Assembly: GCF_006170445.1 (NCBI RefSeq)
Contig: NZ_VCNA01000006.1
Coordinates: 1-64,000, forward strand
Direction: 5' to 3'
DNA length: 64,000 nucleotides
Source: Brevibacillus dissolubilis
GTDB lineage: Bacteria > Bacillota > Bacilli > Brevibacillales > Brevibacillaceae
The first letter of the stretch is position 1, and the number at the start of each line of letters is the position of its first letter. Below the pieces are notes generated by a model that saw nothing but the letters and a program-made list of their open reading frames with translations, was not told the origin of the DNA and made no database searches. Position numbers and translations under genes: made by a program. Below are positions 8,149 through 17,099 of the stretch, piece by piece.

Positions 8149-8961
8149 CTACGCAATCTCTATCGATTGGATCTGAATATCCACACTGGCCGGAGCGATG
8201 TGCAGATAAAAGCTCAAATCATCATGCAAGGCAATCTGCATATCATTGACCAGCGAGCGGATCGGAGTTCCCAGAGGGACACGGACGGCGACAGCCAGAG
8301 AGAGACGAGGCAGGTCAGAGAAGGTATAGTCGACCTTGGAGACCTTGGTCACTTCCGTAAATCGGTTGCAGGTCTGTTGTACCAGCTTGCGTAGCACTTG
8401 CTCGTAGATCTGGATACGTCCGCCGGAAAAGGCCGGTTGAACGATGGTCGTTTCCCCTATTACTTCTTTTTTCGGCGAAAGAATCTTTTGTGCTGAGGCA
8501 ATTATTTTTTGGAAAAAGTCTTTTTCGACCTCTACGCGGGGGATGGGAATGACGTGTTTGCCCATCGTCTCGCGGATGTAGCGGGCCGCTTCGATTTCTT
8601 GTTCCGATTTGATGGATTCGATGGAAATATATTCGTGGATGGACGGCAGATTCAGTGTAGCCGCGATCTTTTCCACCATGCGTATGGAAGTGCCGAGGAT
8701 CAGCAGACGCTTGATCGGCAGCTCCTGGATTGTGGAGCGGACTTCTTGTGCATGGTCATCGAAGTGAAAAATCGCACGCTTAACCGCCCGAATCTTGGTG
8801 TTTTCATACTTGGCAGAAGTACCTGCTACTTTGCGTCCTTGGAAGACCAGGATGCCGTCGTCGATAATCGCATCGATGTGGAGTTGATGGGCAAGAGTGA
8901 TGGCGCTTGAACTTTTGCCTGTACCGCTTGTTCCATATAACGCATATATCTGCATCAGCAT
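8149..8961 (-). CDS. P-loop ATPase fused to an Asp23-like domain
   Basis: A 270-residue cytoplasmic protein. Residues 9-17 (GTSGTGKSS) are a Walker A motif, and the first ~170 residues look like a small P-loop nucleotide-binding domain. The second half begins GETTIVQPAFSGGRIQIYEQVLRKLV and continues with alternating strands ending LHIAPASVDIQIQSI. That pattern matches the Asp23/YloU alkaline-shock fold. The pairing of the two domains is seen in sequence; a function is not known to me. The gene lies 50 nt downstream of proC on the same strand and could be the last gene of the pro transcript. Confidence 0.6.
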   Translation of the reverse strand: MLMQIYALYGTSGTGKSSSAITLAHQLHIDAIIDDGILVFQGRKVAGTSAKYENTKIRAVKRAIFHFDDHAQEVRSTIQELPIKRLLILGTSIRMVEKIAATLNLPSIHEYISIESIKSEQEIEAARYIRETMGKHVIPIPRVEVEKDFFQKIIASAQKILSPKKEVIGETTIVQPAFSGGRIQIYEQVLRKLVQQTCNRFTEVTKVSKVDYTFSDLPRLSLAVAVRVPLGTPIRSLVNDMQIALHDDLSFYLHIAPASVDIQIQSIEIA

Positions 8962-9011
8962 CCTCCGTTAGTCAGACTTTTTTGTACATCCAGTATAACA
9001 CGGACAGCCTT

Positions 9012-9860
9012 CTAACGGTATTGACTGCCTAATTCTTTTGCCCGTTCGGCAGCACGCAGGACAGCGGCAGTGAGTGCATGTTTGACATCAAAAGACTCCA
9101 GTACTTCGAGCCCGGCTTGAGTGGTTCCGCCTGGGCTGGTGACCTTGCGGCGAAGGATCTCCGGCTCTTCCTGGGTATGACGGAGCATGTGGGCGGCACC
9201 GAGGATCGTCTGGATCGTCAGCTCACGCGCCATCTCAGAGGAGAGACCCGCTTCGCGTCCCGCACCCTGCATCGCTTCCACGAAGTAGTAAAAGTAAGCA
9301 GGCCCGCTACCGGACAGACCTGTGATAATATCCAGCTCTGTCTCAGGAACGGCGTACACAGAGCCAATCGCTTCAAACAGGCAGGAAGCCAGAGCGAGAT
9401 GCCCCTCATCTGCAAAGCGGCCCGCAGCAATCCCGGTTGCGGAGAGTCCGACGGCAGAGGATGTGTTTGGCATGGTTCTGACGATTGGGCAGTCGACGGA
9501 GAGCCATTCGCTGATCGCTTGGGTAGGTACCCCGGCGATGACGGAGATGACCAGTTGATCTGGGCGTACCAGCCCGCGTAAGTCGAGGCAGGCTTCCTGT
9601 GCGTCTTTTGGCTTCATGGCAAGAATCAACAGGTCGGATTGTTCGATCAGCTGTGTTTTGTCGCGCAGAGTCTGTACGCCGTAGTCCGTTGCGAGCTTAT
9701 GGAGACGCTCATCATCGCTGCGGTTGGTGATCAATACCTGATCGGCAGACAATAGCTCCTTATTGATAATTCCTGCAAGAATCGCTTCTACAATCGAGCC
9801 AGCACCTAAAAAACCGACGCGAAGCTTCCGAAGCTCAAGATGACGGGCTGATGCACACAT
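9012..9860 (-). CDS. proC: Pyrroline-5-carboxylate reductase
   Basis: Final enzyme of proline synthesis: it reduces pyrroline-5-carboxylate to proline with NAD(P)H. The 282-residue protein has the N-terminal Rossmann motif GFLGAGSI (residues 16-23), the cofactor-loop ITNRSDDE and the C-terminal signature TVLGAAHM / VTSPGGTTQAGL expected for ProC. The ATG has GGAGG 8 nt upstream. It is third in the proB-proA-proC order, 29 nt after proA, under the T-box leader upstream of proB. Confidence 0.93.
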   Translation of the reverse strand: MCASARHLELRKLRVGFLGAGSIVEAILAGIINKELLSADQVLITNRSDDERLHKLATDYGVQTLRDKTQLIEQSDLLILAMKPKDAQEACLDLRGLVRPDQLVISVIAGVPTQAISEWLSVDCPIVRTMPNTSSAVGLSATGIAAGRFADEGHLALASCLFEAIGSVYAVPETELDIITGLSGSGPAYFYYFVEAMQGAGREAGLSSEMARELTIQTILGAAHMLRHTQEEPEILRRKVTSPGGTTQAGLEVLESFDVKHALTAAVLRAAERAKELGSQYR

Positions 9861-9889
9861 GTTTCATTCCTCCGTTTTCTTTTATGGTT

Positions 9890-11170
9890 TTATCGAATCT
9901 GACCGTTACCGGCGATCTGGTATTTGCTAGAGGTGAGAGCAGGCAGACCCATCGGCCCACGGGCATGGATTTTCTGGGTGCTGATTCCGATCTCAGCACC
10001 GAATCCGAATTCACCGCCATCGGTAAAGCGGGTGGATGCATTGTGATAGACAGCGGCGGCATCGACGGCGCGCAGGAAAAGCTGGGCATTGGCTTGGTTC
10101 TCGGTGATGATCGCTTCCGAGTGCTTGGTGCCGTGTGTAGCAATATGATTCATCGCTTCTTGCAGGCTGCCTACCGTCTTGACAGCGAGGATCAGATCAA
10201 GGAACTCAGCATCCCAATCTGTCGCTGTCGCTTCAACAAGGGAGAGGGAAGGATGGTTCTGGAGGGTACGCTCACAAGCGCGAAGCTGTACGTTGGCATC
10301 AAGCAGGCTGGTGAGCAGCTGTTCTCCGTATTGTCGGGCAAAAGCCTCGTGTATCAAAAGCGTCTCGGCCGCGTTACATACCGCTGGACGCTGTGTTTTG
10401 GCATTGAGGATAATCGCTTCGGCCATCTCGTAGGATGCTGTCTCGTCGATGTAGATGTGGCAGTTGCCGACACCGGTTTCAAGTACGGGTACGGTAGAGG
10501 TCTTCACCACCCGACTGATCAGCGAGGCGCCTCCGCGTGGGATGATCACATCGACATACTCATTGAGCGTACAGAGCACGTCGACGGCTTCGCGGTCGGT
10601 TGTCTCTAGATATTGCACCGCTTCATGCGGGAGATTCATCTGCTCTAGAGCGGTTCGGATACTGCGGGTCAACGCTTGGTTAGAGTGGCTGGCAGAGCGG
10701 CTGCCGCGCAGGACAATCGCATTGCCTGTCTTGAGCGCAATCGCCGCCGCGTCGATGGTCACATTGGGACGGGCTTCATAGACCATCCCGATTACCCCAA
10801 GTGGGACGCGCGTCTGTTGGATATGCAGACCATTCGGCAAGGTCCACTCTGTGATGACTTCCCCGATCGGATCTGGCAGCTTGGCGAGGTCTTCTAAGCT
10901 CTGCACCAGTCCTTTGATCCGCTCCGGGGTCAGAAGCAGACGGTCGAGATAGCTGGCTGGATGCTGCTCAGCCTTGGCTGCCTGCATATCCTTTTGATTT
11001 TCACTCAGGATGTAAGCTTCATCCTGTAAAAGCTGGCTTCCGATTTTGCGTAATGCTTCGTCTTTTTGTTCACGTGTAAACAGTGCCCAAGCCGAGGAGG
11101 CCTCCTTTGCCTGTCTCGCTTGCTCCGTCACGCTTATACGTACAGTAAGATTTCCCTGATTCATCCTCAA
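9890..11170 (-). CDS. proA: Glutamate-5-semialdehyde dehydrogenase (gamma-glutamyl phosphate reductase)
   Basis: Reduces gamma-glutamyl phosphate to glutamate-5-semialdehyde with NADPH. At 426 residues it has normal ProA length. Landmarks are the substrate-loop GMVYEARPNVT, IVLRGSRSASHSNQAL, IPRGGASLI and the catalytic cysteine in PAVCNAAETLL (near residue 258). TRFTDGGEFGFGAEIGIST near the end is the ProA signature. It lies 26 nt downstream of proB. Confidence 0.95.
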   Translation of the reverse strand: MRMNQGNLTVRISVTEQARQAKEASSAWALFTREQKDEALRKIGSQLLQDEAYILSENQKDMQAAKAEQHPASYLDRLLLTPERIKGLVQSLEDLAKLPDPIGEVITEWTLPNGLHIQQTRVPLGVIGMVYEARPNVTIDAAAIALKTGNAIVLRGSRSASHSNQALTRSIRTALEQMNLPHEAVQYLETTDREAVDVLCTLNEYVDVIIPRGGASLISRVVKTSTVPVLETGVGNCHIYIDETASYEMAEAIILNAKTQRPAVCNAAETLLIHEAFARQYGEQLLTSLLDANVQLRACERTLQNHPSLSLVEATATDWDAEFLDLILAVKTVGSLQEAMNHIATHGTKHSEAIITENQANAQLFLRAVDAAAVYHNASTRFTDGGEFGFGAEIGISTQKIHARGPMGLPALTSSKYQIAGNGQIR

Positions 11171-11196
11171 CCGACTCCTTCTCTTTTTATCTGGCT

Positions 11197-12309
11197 CTAC
11201 CGATAGGAACTGACAGGCTGTGATACCCAGTGATCGCGATTGATGACATCACCGGATAGGCGAATTCCGTCTGGACGGGCGATTGCGATGCGGAGCTCGT
11301 CAGCGGAGAACCGTGTCTTGCCCCTGCCGATTGGTTTGCCATCGGTATACACATCTACCACTTCGCCTGGATCAAATGAACCAATCACTCTGCAGATCCC
11401 AGCAAGCAACAAGCTGCGGTTCTTCTCTAATAAAGCTTCGGCAGCTCCTGCATCGACATGGATCTCACCGCTCACCCGGGAGTGAATCGCTATCCATTGC
11501 TTGCGGGCAGGTACGCTGTTTTTTTCACCTGTGGTGTGGGAGGGATGATGGGCATATGTACCTTCACCGTTCCCTTCCAGAATATGCATCAGGCTCTGTT
11601 CATCTACTGCACGCCCGATAAAAGTGGAGATCCCCAGCTGCTGGGCCGTCTGTGCCGCAATCAGCTTGGAGCGCATCCCGCCGGTTCCGAGTGACCCGGC
11701 ATCTCCAGCCAGTGCAAGCAGCTCAGGCGTAATCTCGCCAATCGTCGAAAACCGCTTCGCATCTGGATACTTCTGGGGATGCTTATCATAAAAACCATCT
11801 GTGTCTGTCAGGATCACGTACAAGTCCGCATGTACCAGCCCGGCGACCAAAGCCCCCAGCATGTCATTGTCAGAGAAGGTCAGCTCCGATACCGAAACCG
11901 TATCATTCTCATTAATAATCGGAATCACCCCACGCGAGAGCAAAAGGGAAACCGTCTGAAAAGCATGCCGGTACCGCTCCTGGTCCGAAAAGTCACCGCG
12001 TGTGAGCAGAATCTGCGCCACCGTATAATCGTACGTGCCAAACAGCTGGTTATAATTTTGCATCAAAAGACCTTGCCCGACTGCCGCTGCTGCCTGCTTG
12101 GCTGCCAGCTTGCGGGGACGCCGCTCAAACCCAAGTCTCGTGTATCCACTTGCTACCGCGCCAGAGGAGACGAGCACCACTTCATGACCAGCGTCACGGA
12201 GGGTGGCGATCGTCGAGACGATCAGCTGCATTTTGTCGAGATCGCAACCGCCTTGGTCTTTGGCCAGTGAACTGCTTCCTACCTTCACAACCACCCGCTT
12301 TTTACTCAT
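11197..12309 (-). CDS. proB: Glutamate 5-kinase with C-terminal PUA domain
   Basis: First enzyme of proline synthesis: it phosphorylates glutamate. Residues 1-260 form the amino-acid kinase fold (VVKVGSSSLA at the start, VSSGAVASG, NENDTVSV, GTGGMRSKL). Residues about 280-360 form a PUA domain (GEIHVDAGAAEALLEKNRSLL). Length 370 fits the two-domain form, which is commonly feedback-inhibited by proline. It is first in proBAC, directly behind a proline-specific T-box leader. Confidence 0.95.
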   Translation of the reverse strand: MSKKRVVVKVGSSSLAKDQGGCDLDKMQLIVSTIATLRDAGHEVVLVSSGAVASGYTRLGFERRPRKLAAKQAAAAVGQGLLMQNYNQLFGTYDYTVAQILLTRGDFSDQERYRHAFQTVSLLLSRGVIPIINENDTVSVSELTFSDNDMLGALVAGLVHADLYVILTDTDGFYDKHPQKYPDAKRFSTIGEITPELLALAGDAGSLGTGGMRSKLIAAQTAQQLGISTFIGRAVDEQSLMHILEGNGEGTYAHHPSHTTGEKNSVPARKQWIAIHSRVSGEIHVDAGAAEALLEKNRSLLLAGICRVIGSFDPGEVVDVYTDGKPIGRGKTRFSADELRIAIARPDGIRLSGDVINRDHWVSQPVSSYR

Positions 12310-12343
12310 GCTGTATCACACACTCCCTTTTTGGATAAAACAA

Positions 12344-12676
12344 AAAACCTTCCGCCCCTATGAATGAAATCAATCATAAGGACGAAAGGTTACTTTTCGC
12401 GGTACCACCTTATTTGATGCTGAGCCAATCCAAAAACGGCACACGCCCAAGCATCCACTTTTCGCTCCGGCACCAAGACCTATGGATAGGACGGGTGGGT
12501 AGAGCGCTTTCCTTGGTAACAGGGGAAAGAATCCTGTCTAGGTTATCCCTAGCCGCTCCGGGATAGGTTCAAGCCGTTTGCCGGGCGAAACCTCTCAGCC
12601 GCTGAGTTTCGCTCTCTGCACCGGAAATGGTGGCTCTACTGTTTCCCATCAACGCAATGCCGTATGGAGGATGTTT
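12344..12676 (-). promoter_or_regulatory. T-box leader, proline (CCU) specifier, upstream of proB
   Basis: Transcribed on the minus strand. The T-box sequence AAGGTGGTACCGCG is at 12398-12411. It is followed by a terminator whose 5' strand (AACCTTTCGTCC) pairs with GGGGCGGAAGGTT before a T-run near 12345. Stem I is visible upstream with AGAGAGCGAAACTCAGC and the specifier loop TTGAACCTATC. The triplet after GAA is CCT (12565-12567), a proline codon. Uncharged tRNA-Pro (UGG) should stabilise the antiterminator and turn on proBAC. Confidence 0.93.
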
Positions 12677-12682
12677 TTTATA

Positions 12683-12712
12683 ATTATGGTGGTGGTTGCA
12701 TAAAAATGTCAA
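12683..12712 (-). promoter_or_regulatory. SigA-type promoter of the proBAC T-box transcript
   Basis: On the minus strand TTGACA (12707-12712) and CATAAT (12683-12688) are separated by 18 nt, just upstream of the T-box leader. Confidence 0.65.
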
Positions 12713-12754
12713 GGTGCTGAATGGAATAAACTTATTTAATTGATATAATCTGTT

Positions 12755-13795
12755 TTATCGGTACTTGGCGGCACCGTAATCGCCTGTGCGCTTGTCGATT
12801 TCATACATGTTGGTTTTCTTGTCTTTCACCAGATGGTAGGTGACGATGCGATTGCCTGCGTAACCTGGAGGGGCGATATCCTTCACGACGACAGTGACAC
12901 CGGGTTGAGCTGTGCCTTGGGCAGTGCCGTTGCGGTGCAGTCCGGCATTGATGTCAGTGCGCAGGCGGTTGGTGGTGCCGGCTACTTTGTTGCTTCCGTC
13001 CTTGACGAGTTGGTTGACAGTACCACCTGCACCACCGTCAGCGACGGCATTACCCGCGTCATTGTTGTTGGCAGCGCCGTTTGGACCGGTTGGACCGCCC
13101 CGGCGATCCGCTGCAGCACCATTACCTGATTTCATCCCGGTCTGTTGACCGATTGCACCTGCGTTTACACCGCCAGGAAGCGGCTGAATCGCGGTGTTGC
13201 GGGTGGAGATGAAGACCGGATAATCTTTTGACGGGGTCGCGAGATATACCTTGCCATTCTGGATCTTGGTGTCGAGATTATCATACATCCGTACCGCGAG
13301 AGAGCGGCTCCAGTAGCGGGAGAAGTGACCGATGATCTTTTCTTTCGTGGAAAAACGCTCTGGCAGCTGACGGTAGACAACACCATCCTCGGTGACGGTT
13401 TTGCCGTTTTTCAGATGAGCGGCTGCGTAGTGAAGATCGTTGGTGACGTTCTCCGCTTTGTTCAGGAACAGCACGAGATCGGTTTCGTTGTTCTCCATGT
13501 GTTGGATCGCCGATGTCGGTTTGCCGCCTTTGCCTTGGGTTTGTGCCTGTTCCTGTCCGCCGACACCTTTTCTGCCGCTTGCTTTATCCTTAGAGCCTTG
13601 CGCTTTTTGCTTGTCACCGCCCTGAGCCTTTTGTTTGCCACCACCTTGGGCTTTTTGCTTTCCGCCGCCCTTGCCTTGTTCCTTCGACTGGGTCTTGGCA
13701 TTGTCCTTACCTTGTCCTTGGTCTTTCCCGCCGCCACAACCTGTGAATACCAGCGAGAGTGCGAGCAGCAAAGCTAGTGGTCTTATGTGCTTCAT
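12755..13795 (-). CDS. Lipoprotein with Lys/Gln/Gly-rich repeats and an IseA-like domain
   Basis: A 346-residue exported lipoprotein. Residues 1-20 form a lipoprotein signal peptide with lipobox VFTGC (C20). Residues 21-90 are low complexity with about three tandem copies of GGGKQKAQ. The next region (residues 100-200) has VYRQLPERFSTKEKIIGHFSRYWS, and the C-terminus has IVTYHLVKDKKTNMYEID. These resemble IseA (YoeB), an inhibitor of cell-wall DL-endopeptidases, but with a ~70-residue Gly/Asn-rich insertion in the middle. The IseA link is inferred from pattern only. The ATG has GGGGG 8 nt upstream, and it is divergent from the next gene. Confidence 0.65.
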   Translation of the reverse strand: MKHIRPLALLLALSLVFTGCGGGKDQGQGKDNAKTQSKEQGKGGGKQKAQGGGKQKAQGGDKQKAQGSKDKASGRKGVGGQEQAQTQGKGGKPTSAIQHMENNETDLVLFLNKAENVTNDLHYAAAHLKNGKTVTEDGVVYRQLPERFSTKEKIIGHFSRYWSRSLAVRMYDNLDTKIQNGKVYLATPSKDYPVFISTRNTAIQPLPGGVNAGAIGQQTGMKSGNGAAADRRGGPTGPNGAANNNDAGNAVADGGAGGTVNQLVKDGSNKVAGTTNRLRTDINAGLHRNGTAQGTAQPGVTVVVKDIAPPGYAGNRIVTYHLVKDKKTNMYEIDKRTGDYGAAKYR

Positions 13796-13947
13796 TATGG
13801 TAATCCCCCTAGTTGAGCATATTGATGGACATATTTTTTTGCAGAGGTTTGGAATCTAATCCAGTTGTTTTTTACCAGTCCTTGGCCTGTACGCTCAGGG
13901 GGATTTCAGGATAACCTAAACAGAAAAGAGGGCGCAGGGCTTGTGTG

Positions 13948-13975
13948 TTGACCCGATTCGACTTATCATTATAGG
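13948..13975 (+). promoter_or_regulatory. Candidate SigA promoter of the 138-residue unknown gene
   Basis: TTGACC (13948-13953), a 16-nt spacer and TATAGG (13970-13975), 33 nt before the ATG. The -10 is a weak match. Confidence 0.45.
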
Positions 13976-14008
13976 AATACATAATCAAGCATGTGAGGTG
14001 GACCCATC

Positions 14009-14425
14009 ATGTTCGGCTTTGGCAAAAAGAAAAAGCAAGACGCATTTGATCTCGTTATCATCAAAACAGAAGAAAGCAGCAAACGTAAATTCCATCAAGT
14101 GGTGTTCCCAACCCAAGTCTCCAACGACATCATGGTGATGTTTAAGAAGCTCCAGAAATCCCCGTTCAACAAAAAGAACTACCTCGGAGACCTCGGCGGC
14201 TTCCGTATGATCACCCATGTCCAAGGCTTTGACAGTGTGGACGTACTTAATGAAGAAGAGGCAGAAGCGACACCAATGCAGATCCAAGACTTCGCCAACA
14301 TCCTCCTTCGCCGTCTGGAAAACCTGGAGAACAACCCAGAGTTCGAGGATTCAGAAGACCTCGCTTTCATCATGGGTGAATTGACCATGCTTCGCGATGG
14401 CAGCTTCTTAAAAGTCGAAATGTAG
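14009..14425 (+). CDS. Conserved-looking hypothetical protein, 138 aa
   Basis: I do not recognise this family. The protein starts MFGFGKKKKQD, so it is basic at the N-terminus, and then is mixed alpha/beta and acidic toward the C-terminus (NEEEAEATPMQ, NNPEFEDSED). There is no signal peptide or membrane segment. Codon use is strongly biased to C-ending codons like the fad genes that follow, which suggests good expression. The ATG has a GAGGTGG site. A terminator at 14510-14559 separates it from fadN, so it is its own transcript. Confidence 0.75.
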   Translation: MFGFGKKKKQDAFDLVIIKTEESSKRKFHQVVFPTQVSNDIMVMFKKLQKSPFNKKNYLGDLGGFRMITHVQGFDSVDVLNEEEAEATPMQIQDFANILLRRLENLENNPEFEDSEDLAFIMGELTMLRDGSFLKVEM

Positions 14426-14509
14426 ATGGGCATTTTTTCGATTGCATGCTGTCGGTTTTTCGATTAAAATAAAAACTGAACGATGATTCATTTTTTGAAC
14501 GAGATTCCA

Positions 14510-14559
14510 ACATTCCACAAAATCGTTTTTGAAAGCGTGATTTTTGTGGGATGTTTTTT
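14510..14559 (+). terminator. Terminator before the fad operon
   Basis: Long stem ACATTCCACAAAA.. / ..TTTTTGTGGGATGT followed by six T. It ends the 138-aa gene's transcript. Its 3' strand overlaps the -35 region of the fadN promoter. Confidence 0.75.
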
Positions 14560-14590
14560 ACAACCTTATAATGAATGAGTATTCATTCAA
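14544..14590 (+). promoter_or_regulatory. fadN promoter with FadR operator
   Basis: TATAAT at 14567-14572, with TTGTGG 17 nt upstream at 14544-14549. A palindrome, TGAATGAGTATTCATTCA, lies at 14572-14589 and overlaps the 3' end of the -10. It matches the operator of the Bacillus TetR-type fatty-acid repressor FadR (TGAATGA-N4-TCATTCA). Long-chain acyl-CoA would relieve repression. Confidence 0.85.
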
Positions 14591-14665
14591 GGATTCAAAG
14601 AGGCATGTCCTCATACGAGACAACATACCTATTAAACAAAGCATAGGGGAAATGAAGGAGGGTAC

Positions 14666-17074
14666 ATGATGGAACGCAAAATTCGTAAAGCGGCAGTCCT
14701 TGGTTCCGGTGTAATGGGTGCAGGTATCGCCGCACATCTGGCAAACGTAGGGATTCCTACTTATCTGCTTGATATCGTTCCACGCGAATTGACCGAGGAG
14801 GAAACGAAAAAGGGGCTTACTCTTGAGCATCCAGCGGTACGCAACCGCATCGCTCAAGCAGGGAAAGACCGCCTGCTTAAAGAAAAGCCAGCTCCACTCT
14901 ATGACAAAGCAGACATCAACCTGATCACCGTTGGCAACCTCGAAGACAACCTGTCCGTCCTCGGCGAAGTGGACTGGATCATCGAAGTCGTCGTAGAGAA
15001 CCTTGACGTTAAGAAAAAAGTGTTCGCGTCTGTGGAAGCTAACCGCAAACCAGGCACGATCATCTCTTCCAATACATCCGGTGTCTCCATCAATGAGATG
15101 GTGGAAGGCCGCTCCGAAGAATTCAAGAAGCACTTCCTCGGTACGCACTTCTTCAACCCACCGCGTTATCTGAAGCTTCTTGAAATCATCCCAGGCAACG
15201 AGACAGACCCGGCGATCACGGAGTTCATGCTCCAGTTCGGCGAGTTCGTACTCGGCAAAGGAACCGTACTCTGCAAAGACACACCTAACTTCATTGCGAA
15301 CCGTATCGGTACATACGGCTTGCAGGTTACCATTCAAGAAATGCTCCGTCTCGGTCTTTCCGTCGATGAAGTGGATGCGCTTACAGGTCCAGTCATCGGC
15401 CGCCCCAAATCCGCAACGTTCCGCACGCTCGACGTGGTAGGTCTCGACACCTACGTACACGTAGCAGGCAACGTCCGCGTGAAAACTACGGGCGAAGAAG
15501 CCGCAACCTTCGAAATTCCAGAATTGCTCACCAAAATGGTAGAAAACCGCTGGATCGGTCAAAAAGCAGGCCAAGGCTTCTACAAGCAAGTGAAGTCTGC
15601 TGCAGGCAAAGAGATCCAAGTGCTTGACTACAACACATTTGAATACCGTCCAAAAGGCAAAGCCAAATTCGGCTCGCTCGAACAGGCGAAGACCGCAAAA
15701 GGCTTGGCACAAAAGCTGCAAACCATCGTGTATGGCAAGGACAAAGGCAGCGAATTCCTCTGGAACGTGCTGAAAAAAGTACTCGTCTACTCCGCAGCAA
15801 AAGTACCTGAAATCGCAGATGACATCGTAGCAATCGACAATGCGATGAAGTGGGGCTTCGGCTGGGAGCAAGGCCCATTTGAGACATGGGACGCAATCGG
15901 CGTCGAGAAGTCCGTAGCACGCATGCGCGAAGAAGGCGAAACCATCCCAGCGCTCGTCGAGGAACTGCTCGCAAGCGGCAAAACCTCCTTCTATGACAAG
16001 CAAGAAGGTCAACAATACGCATTTGCTATCGGCGGCCAATACAAAGGCATCGAAGAAAATAAAGAAAAAATCAACCTTGCCGCGCTGAAAGAACAAGGCA
16101 AAGTGGTTCGCAAAAACTCCGGCGCAGCCCTGATCGACTTGGGCGATGGCGTAGCGTGCCTGGAATTCACTTCCCCGCACAACGCACTCGGCATGGATAT
16201 CGTACAGATGCTCAAGCACTCTGCTGATGAAGTGGAGAAGAACTTCGCGGGTCTTGTCATCGGTAACCAAGGCAAGAACTTCTGCGTAGGTCTCAACCTC
16301 GCGATGGCTCTGATGGAAGCACAAGACGAGAACTGGTTCGAGCTTGATCACATGGCAAAAACCTTCCACAACAACATCAACCGACTCCGCTACATGCACC
16401 GTCCGGTAGTGGCCGCACCATTCGGCATGACCCTCGGTGGCGGTGTAGAGATGGTATATATCGCAGACCGCGTACAGGCAGCGGCTGAGACCTACCTCGG
16501 ATTCGTCGAAGTGGGCGTAGGTGTACTGCCAGGTGCAGCAGGTACCAAAGAAATGCTGTTCCGCGCGATGGAAAACGTACCACAAGGCGGTTCCGTACCA
16601 GTCGATCCGTTCCCGTTCGTAGCGAAGGCATTCGAGACCGTCGCGACAGCGAAAGTATCCACCAGCGGTAAAGATGCGATCAATATCGGCTACCTCCGTC
16701 CACAAGACCGTGTATCCGTCAACGCAGACCACCAGCTCTATGATGCCAAACAATTCGTTCTCGAACTCGACCGTCAAGGCTATGTACCGCCAAAAGAGCG
16801 CAAGATCAAGGTCATCGGCGAGTCCGGCTACGCGACCCTCAAGCAAAACCTCTACGCGATGAAGATGAGCGGCTACATCTCTGACCACGACATGCTGATC
16901 GGCAGCAAGGTAGCGTACGTCATGTCCGGCGGCAATGTGCCAGCAGGTACAGAAGTGAACGAAACCTACATCCTTGAGCTTGAACGTAAAGCGTTCTTGG
17001 AACTGATCAAAACGCAAAAAACACAACAACGCATGCAACATATGCTCCAGAAAAATAAACCACTGCGTAACTAG
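14666..17074 (+). CDS. fadN: 3-hydroxyacyl-CoA dehydrogenase / enoyl-CoA hydratase
   Basis: Two-function beta-oxidation enzyme (802 residues). The N-terminus is a 3-hydroxyacyl-CoA dehydrogenase Rossmann domain (LGSGVMGAG, residues 12-20; [19 protein letters not shown]). The enoyl-CoA hydratase/isomerase domain is at the C-terminal half ([28 protein letters not shown]). This order matches Bacillus FadN rather than E. coli FadB. It is first in fadN-fadA-fadE, with AAGGAGGG before the ATG, and is expected to be FadR-controlled. Codon use is strongly biased to C-ending codons. Confidence 0.94.
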   Translation: MMERKIRKAAVLGSGVMGAGIAAHLANVGIPTYLLDIVPRELTEEETKKGLTLEHPAVRNRIAQAGKDRLLKEKPAPLYDKADINLITVGNLEDNLSVLGEVDWIIEVVVENLDVKKKVFASVEANRKPGTIISSNTSGVSINEMVEGRSEEFKKHFLGTHFFNPPRYLKLLEIIPGNETDPAITEFMLQFGEFVLGKGTVLCKDTPNFIANRIGTYGLQVTIQEMLRLGLSVDEVDALTGPVIGRPKSATFRTLDVVGLDTYVHVAGNVRVKTTGEEAATFEIPELLTKMVENRWIGQKAGQGFYKQVKSAAGKEIQVLDYNTFEYRPKGKAKFGSLEQAKTAKGLAQKLQTIVYGKDKGSEFLWNVLKKVLVYSAAKVPEIADDIVAIDNAMKWGFGWEQGPFETWDAIGVEKSVARMREEGETIPALVEELLASGKTSFYDKQEGQQYAFAIGGQYKGIEENKEKINLAALKEQGKVVRKNSGAALIDLGDGVACLEFTSPHNALGMDIVQMLKHSADEVEKNFAGLVIGNQGKNFCVGLNLAMALMEAQDENWFELDHMAKTFHNNINRLRYMHRPVVAAPFGMTLGGGVEMVYIADRVQAAAETYLGFVEVGVGVLPGAAGTKEMLFRAMENVPQGGSVPVDPFPFVAKAFETVATAKVSTSGKDAINIGYLRPQDRVSVNADHQLYDAKQFVLELDRQGYVPPKERKIKVIGESGYATLKQNLYAMKMSGYISDHDMLIGSKVAYVMSGGNVPAGTEVNETYILELERKAFLELIKTQKTQQRMQHMLQKNKPLRN

Positions 17075-17099
17075 TGAAAAGAGAGAAGGAGGATACCCC

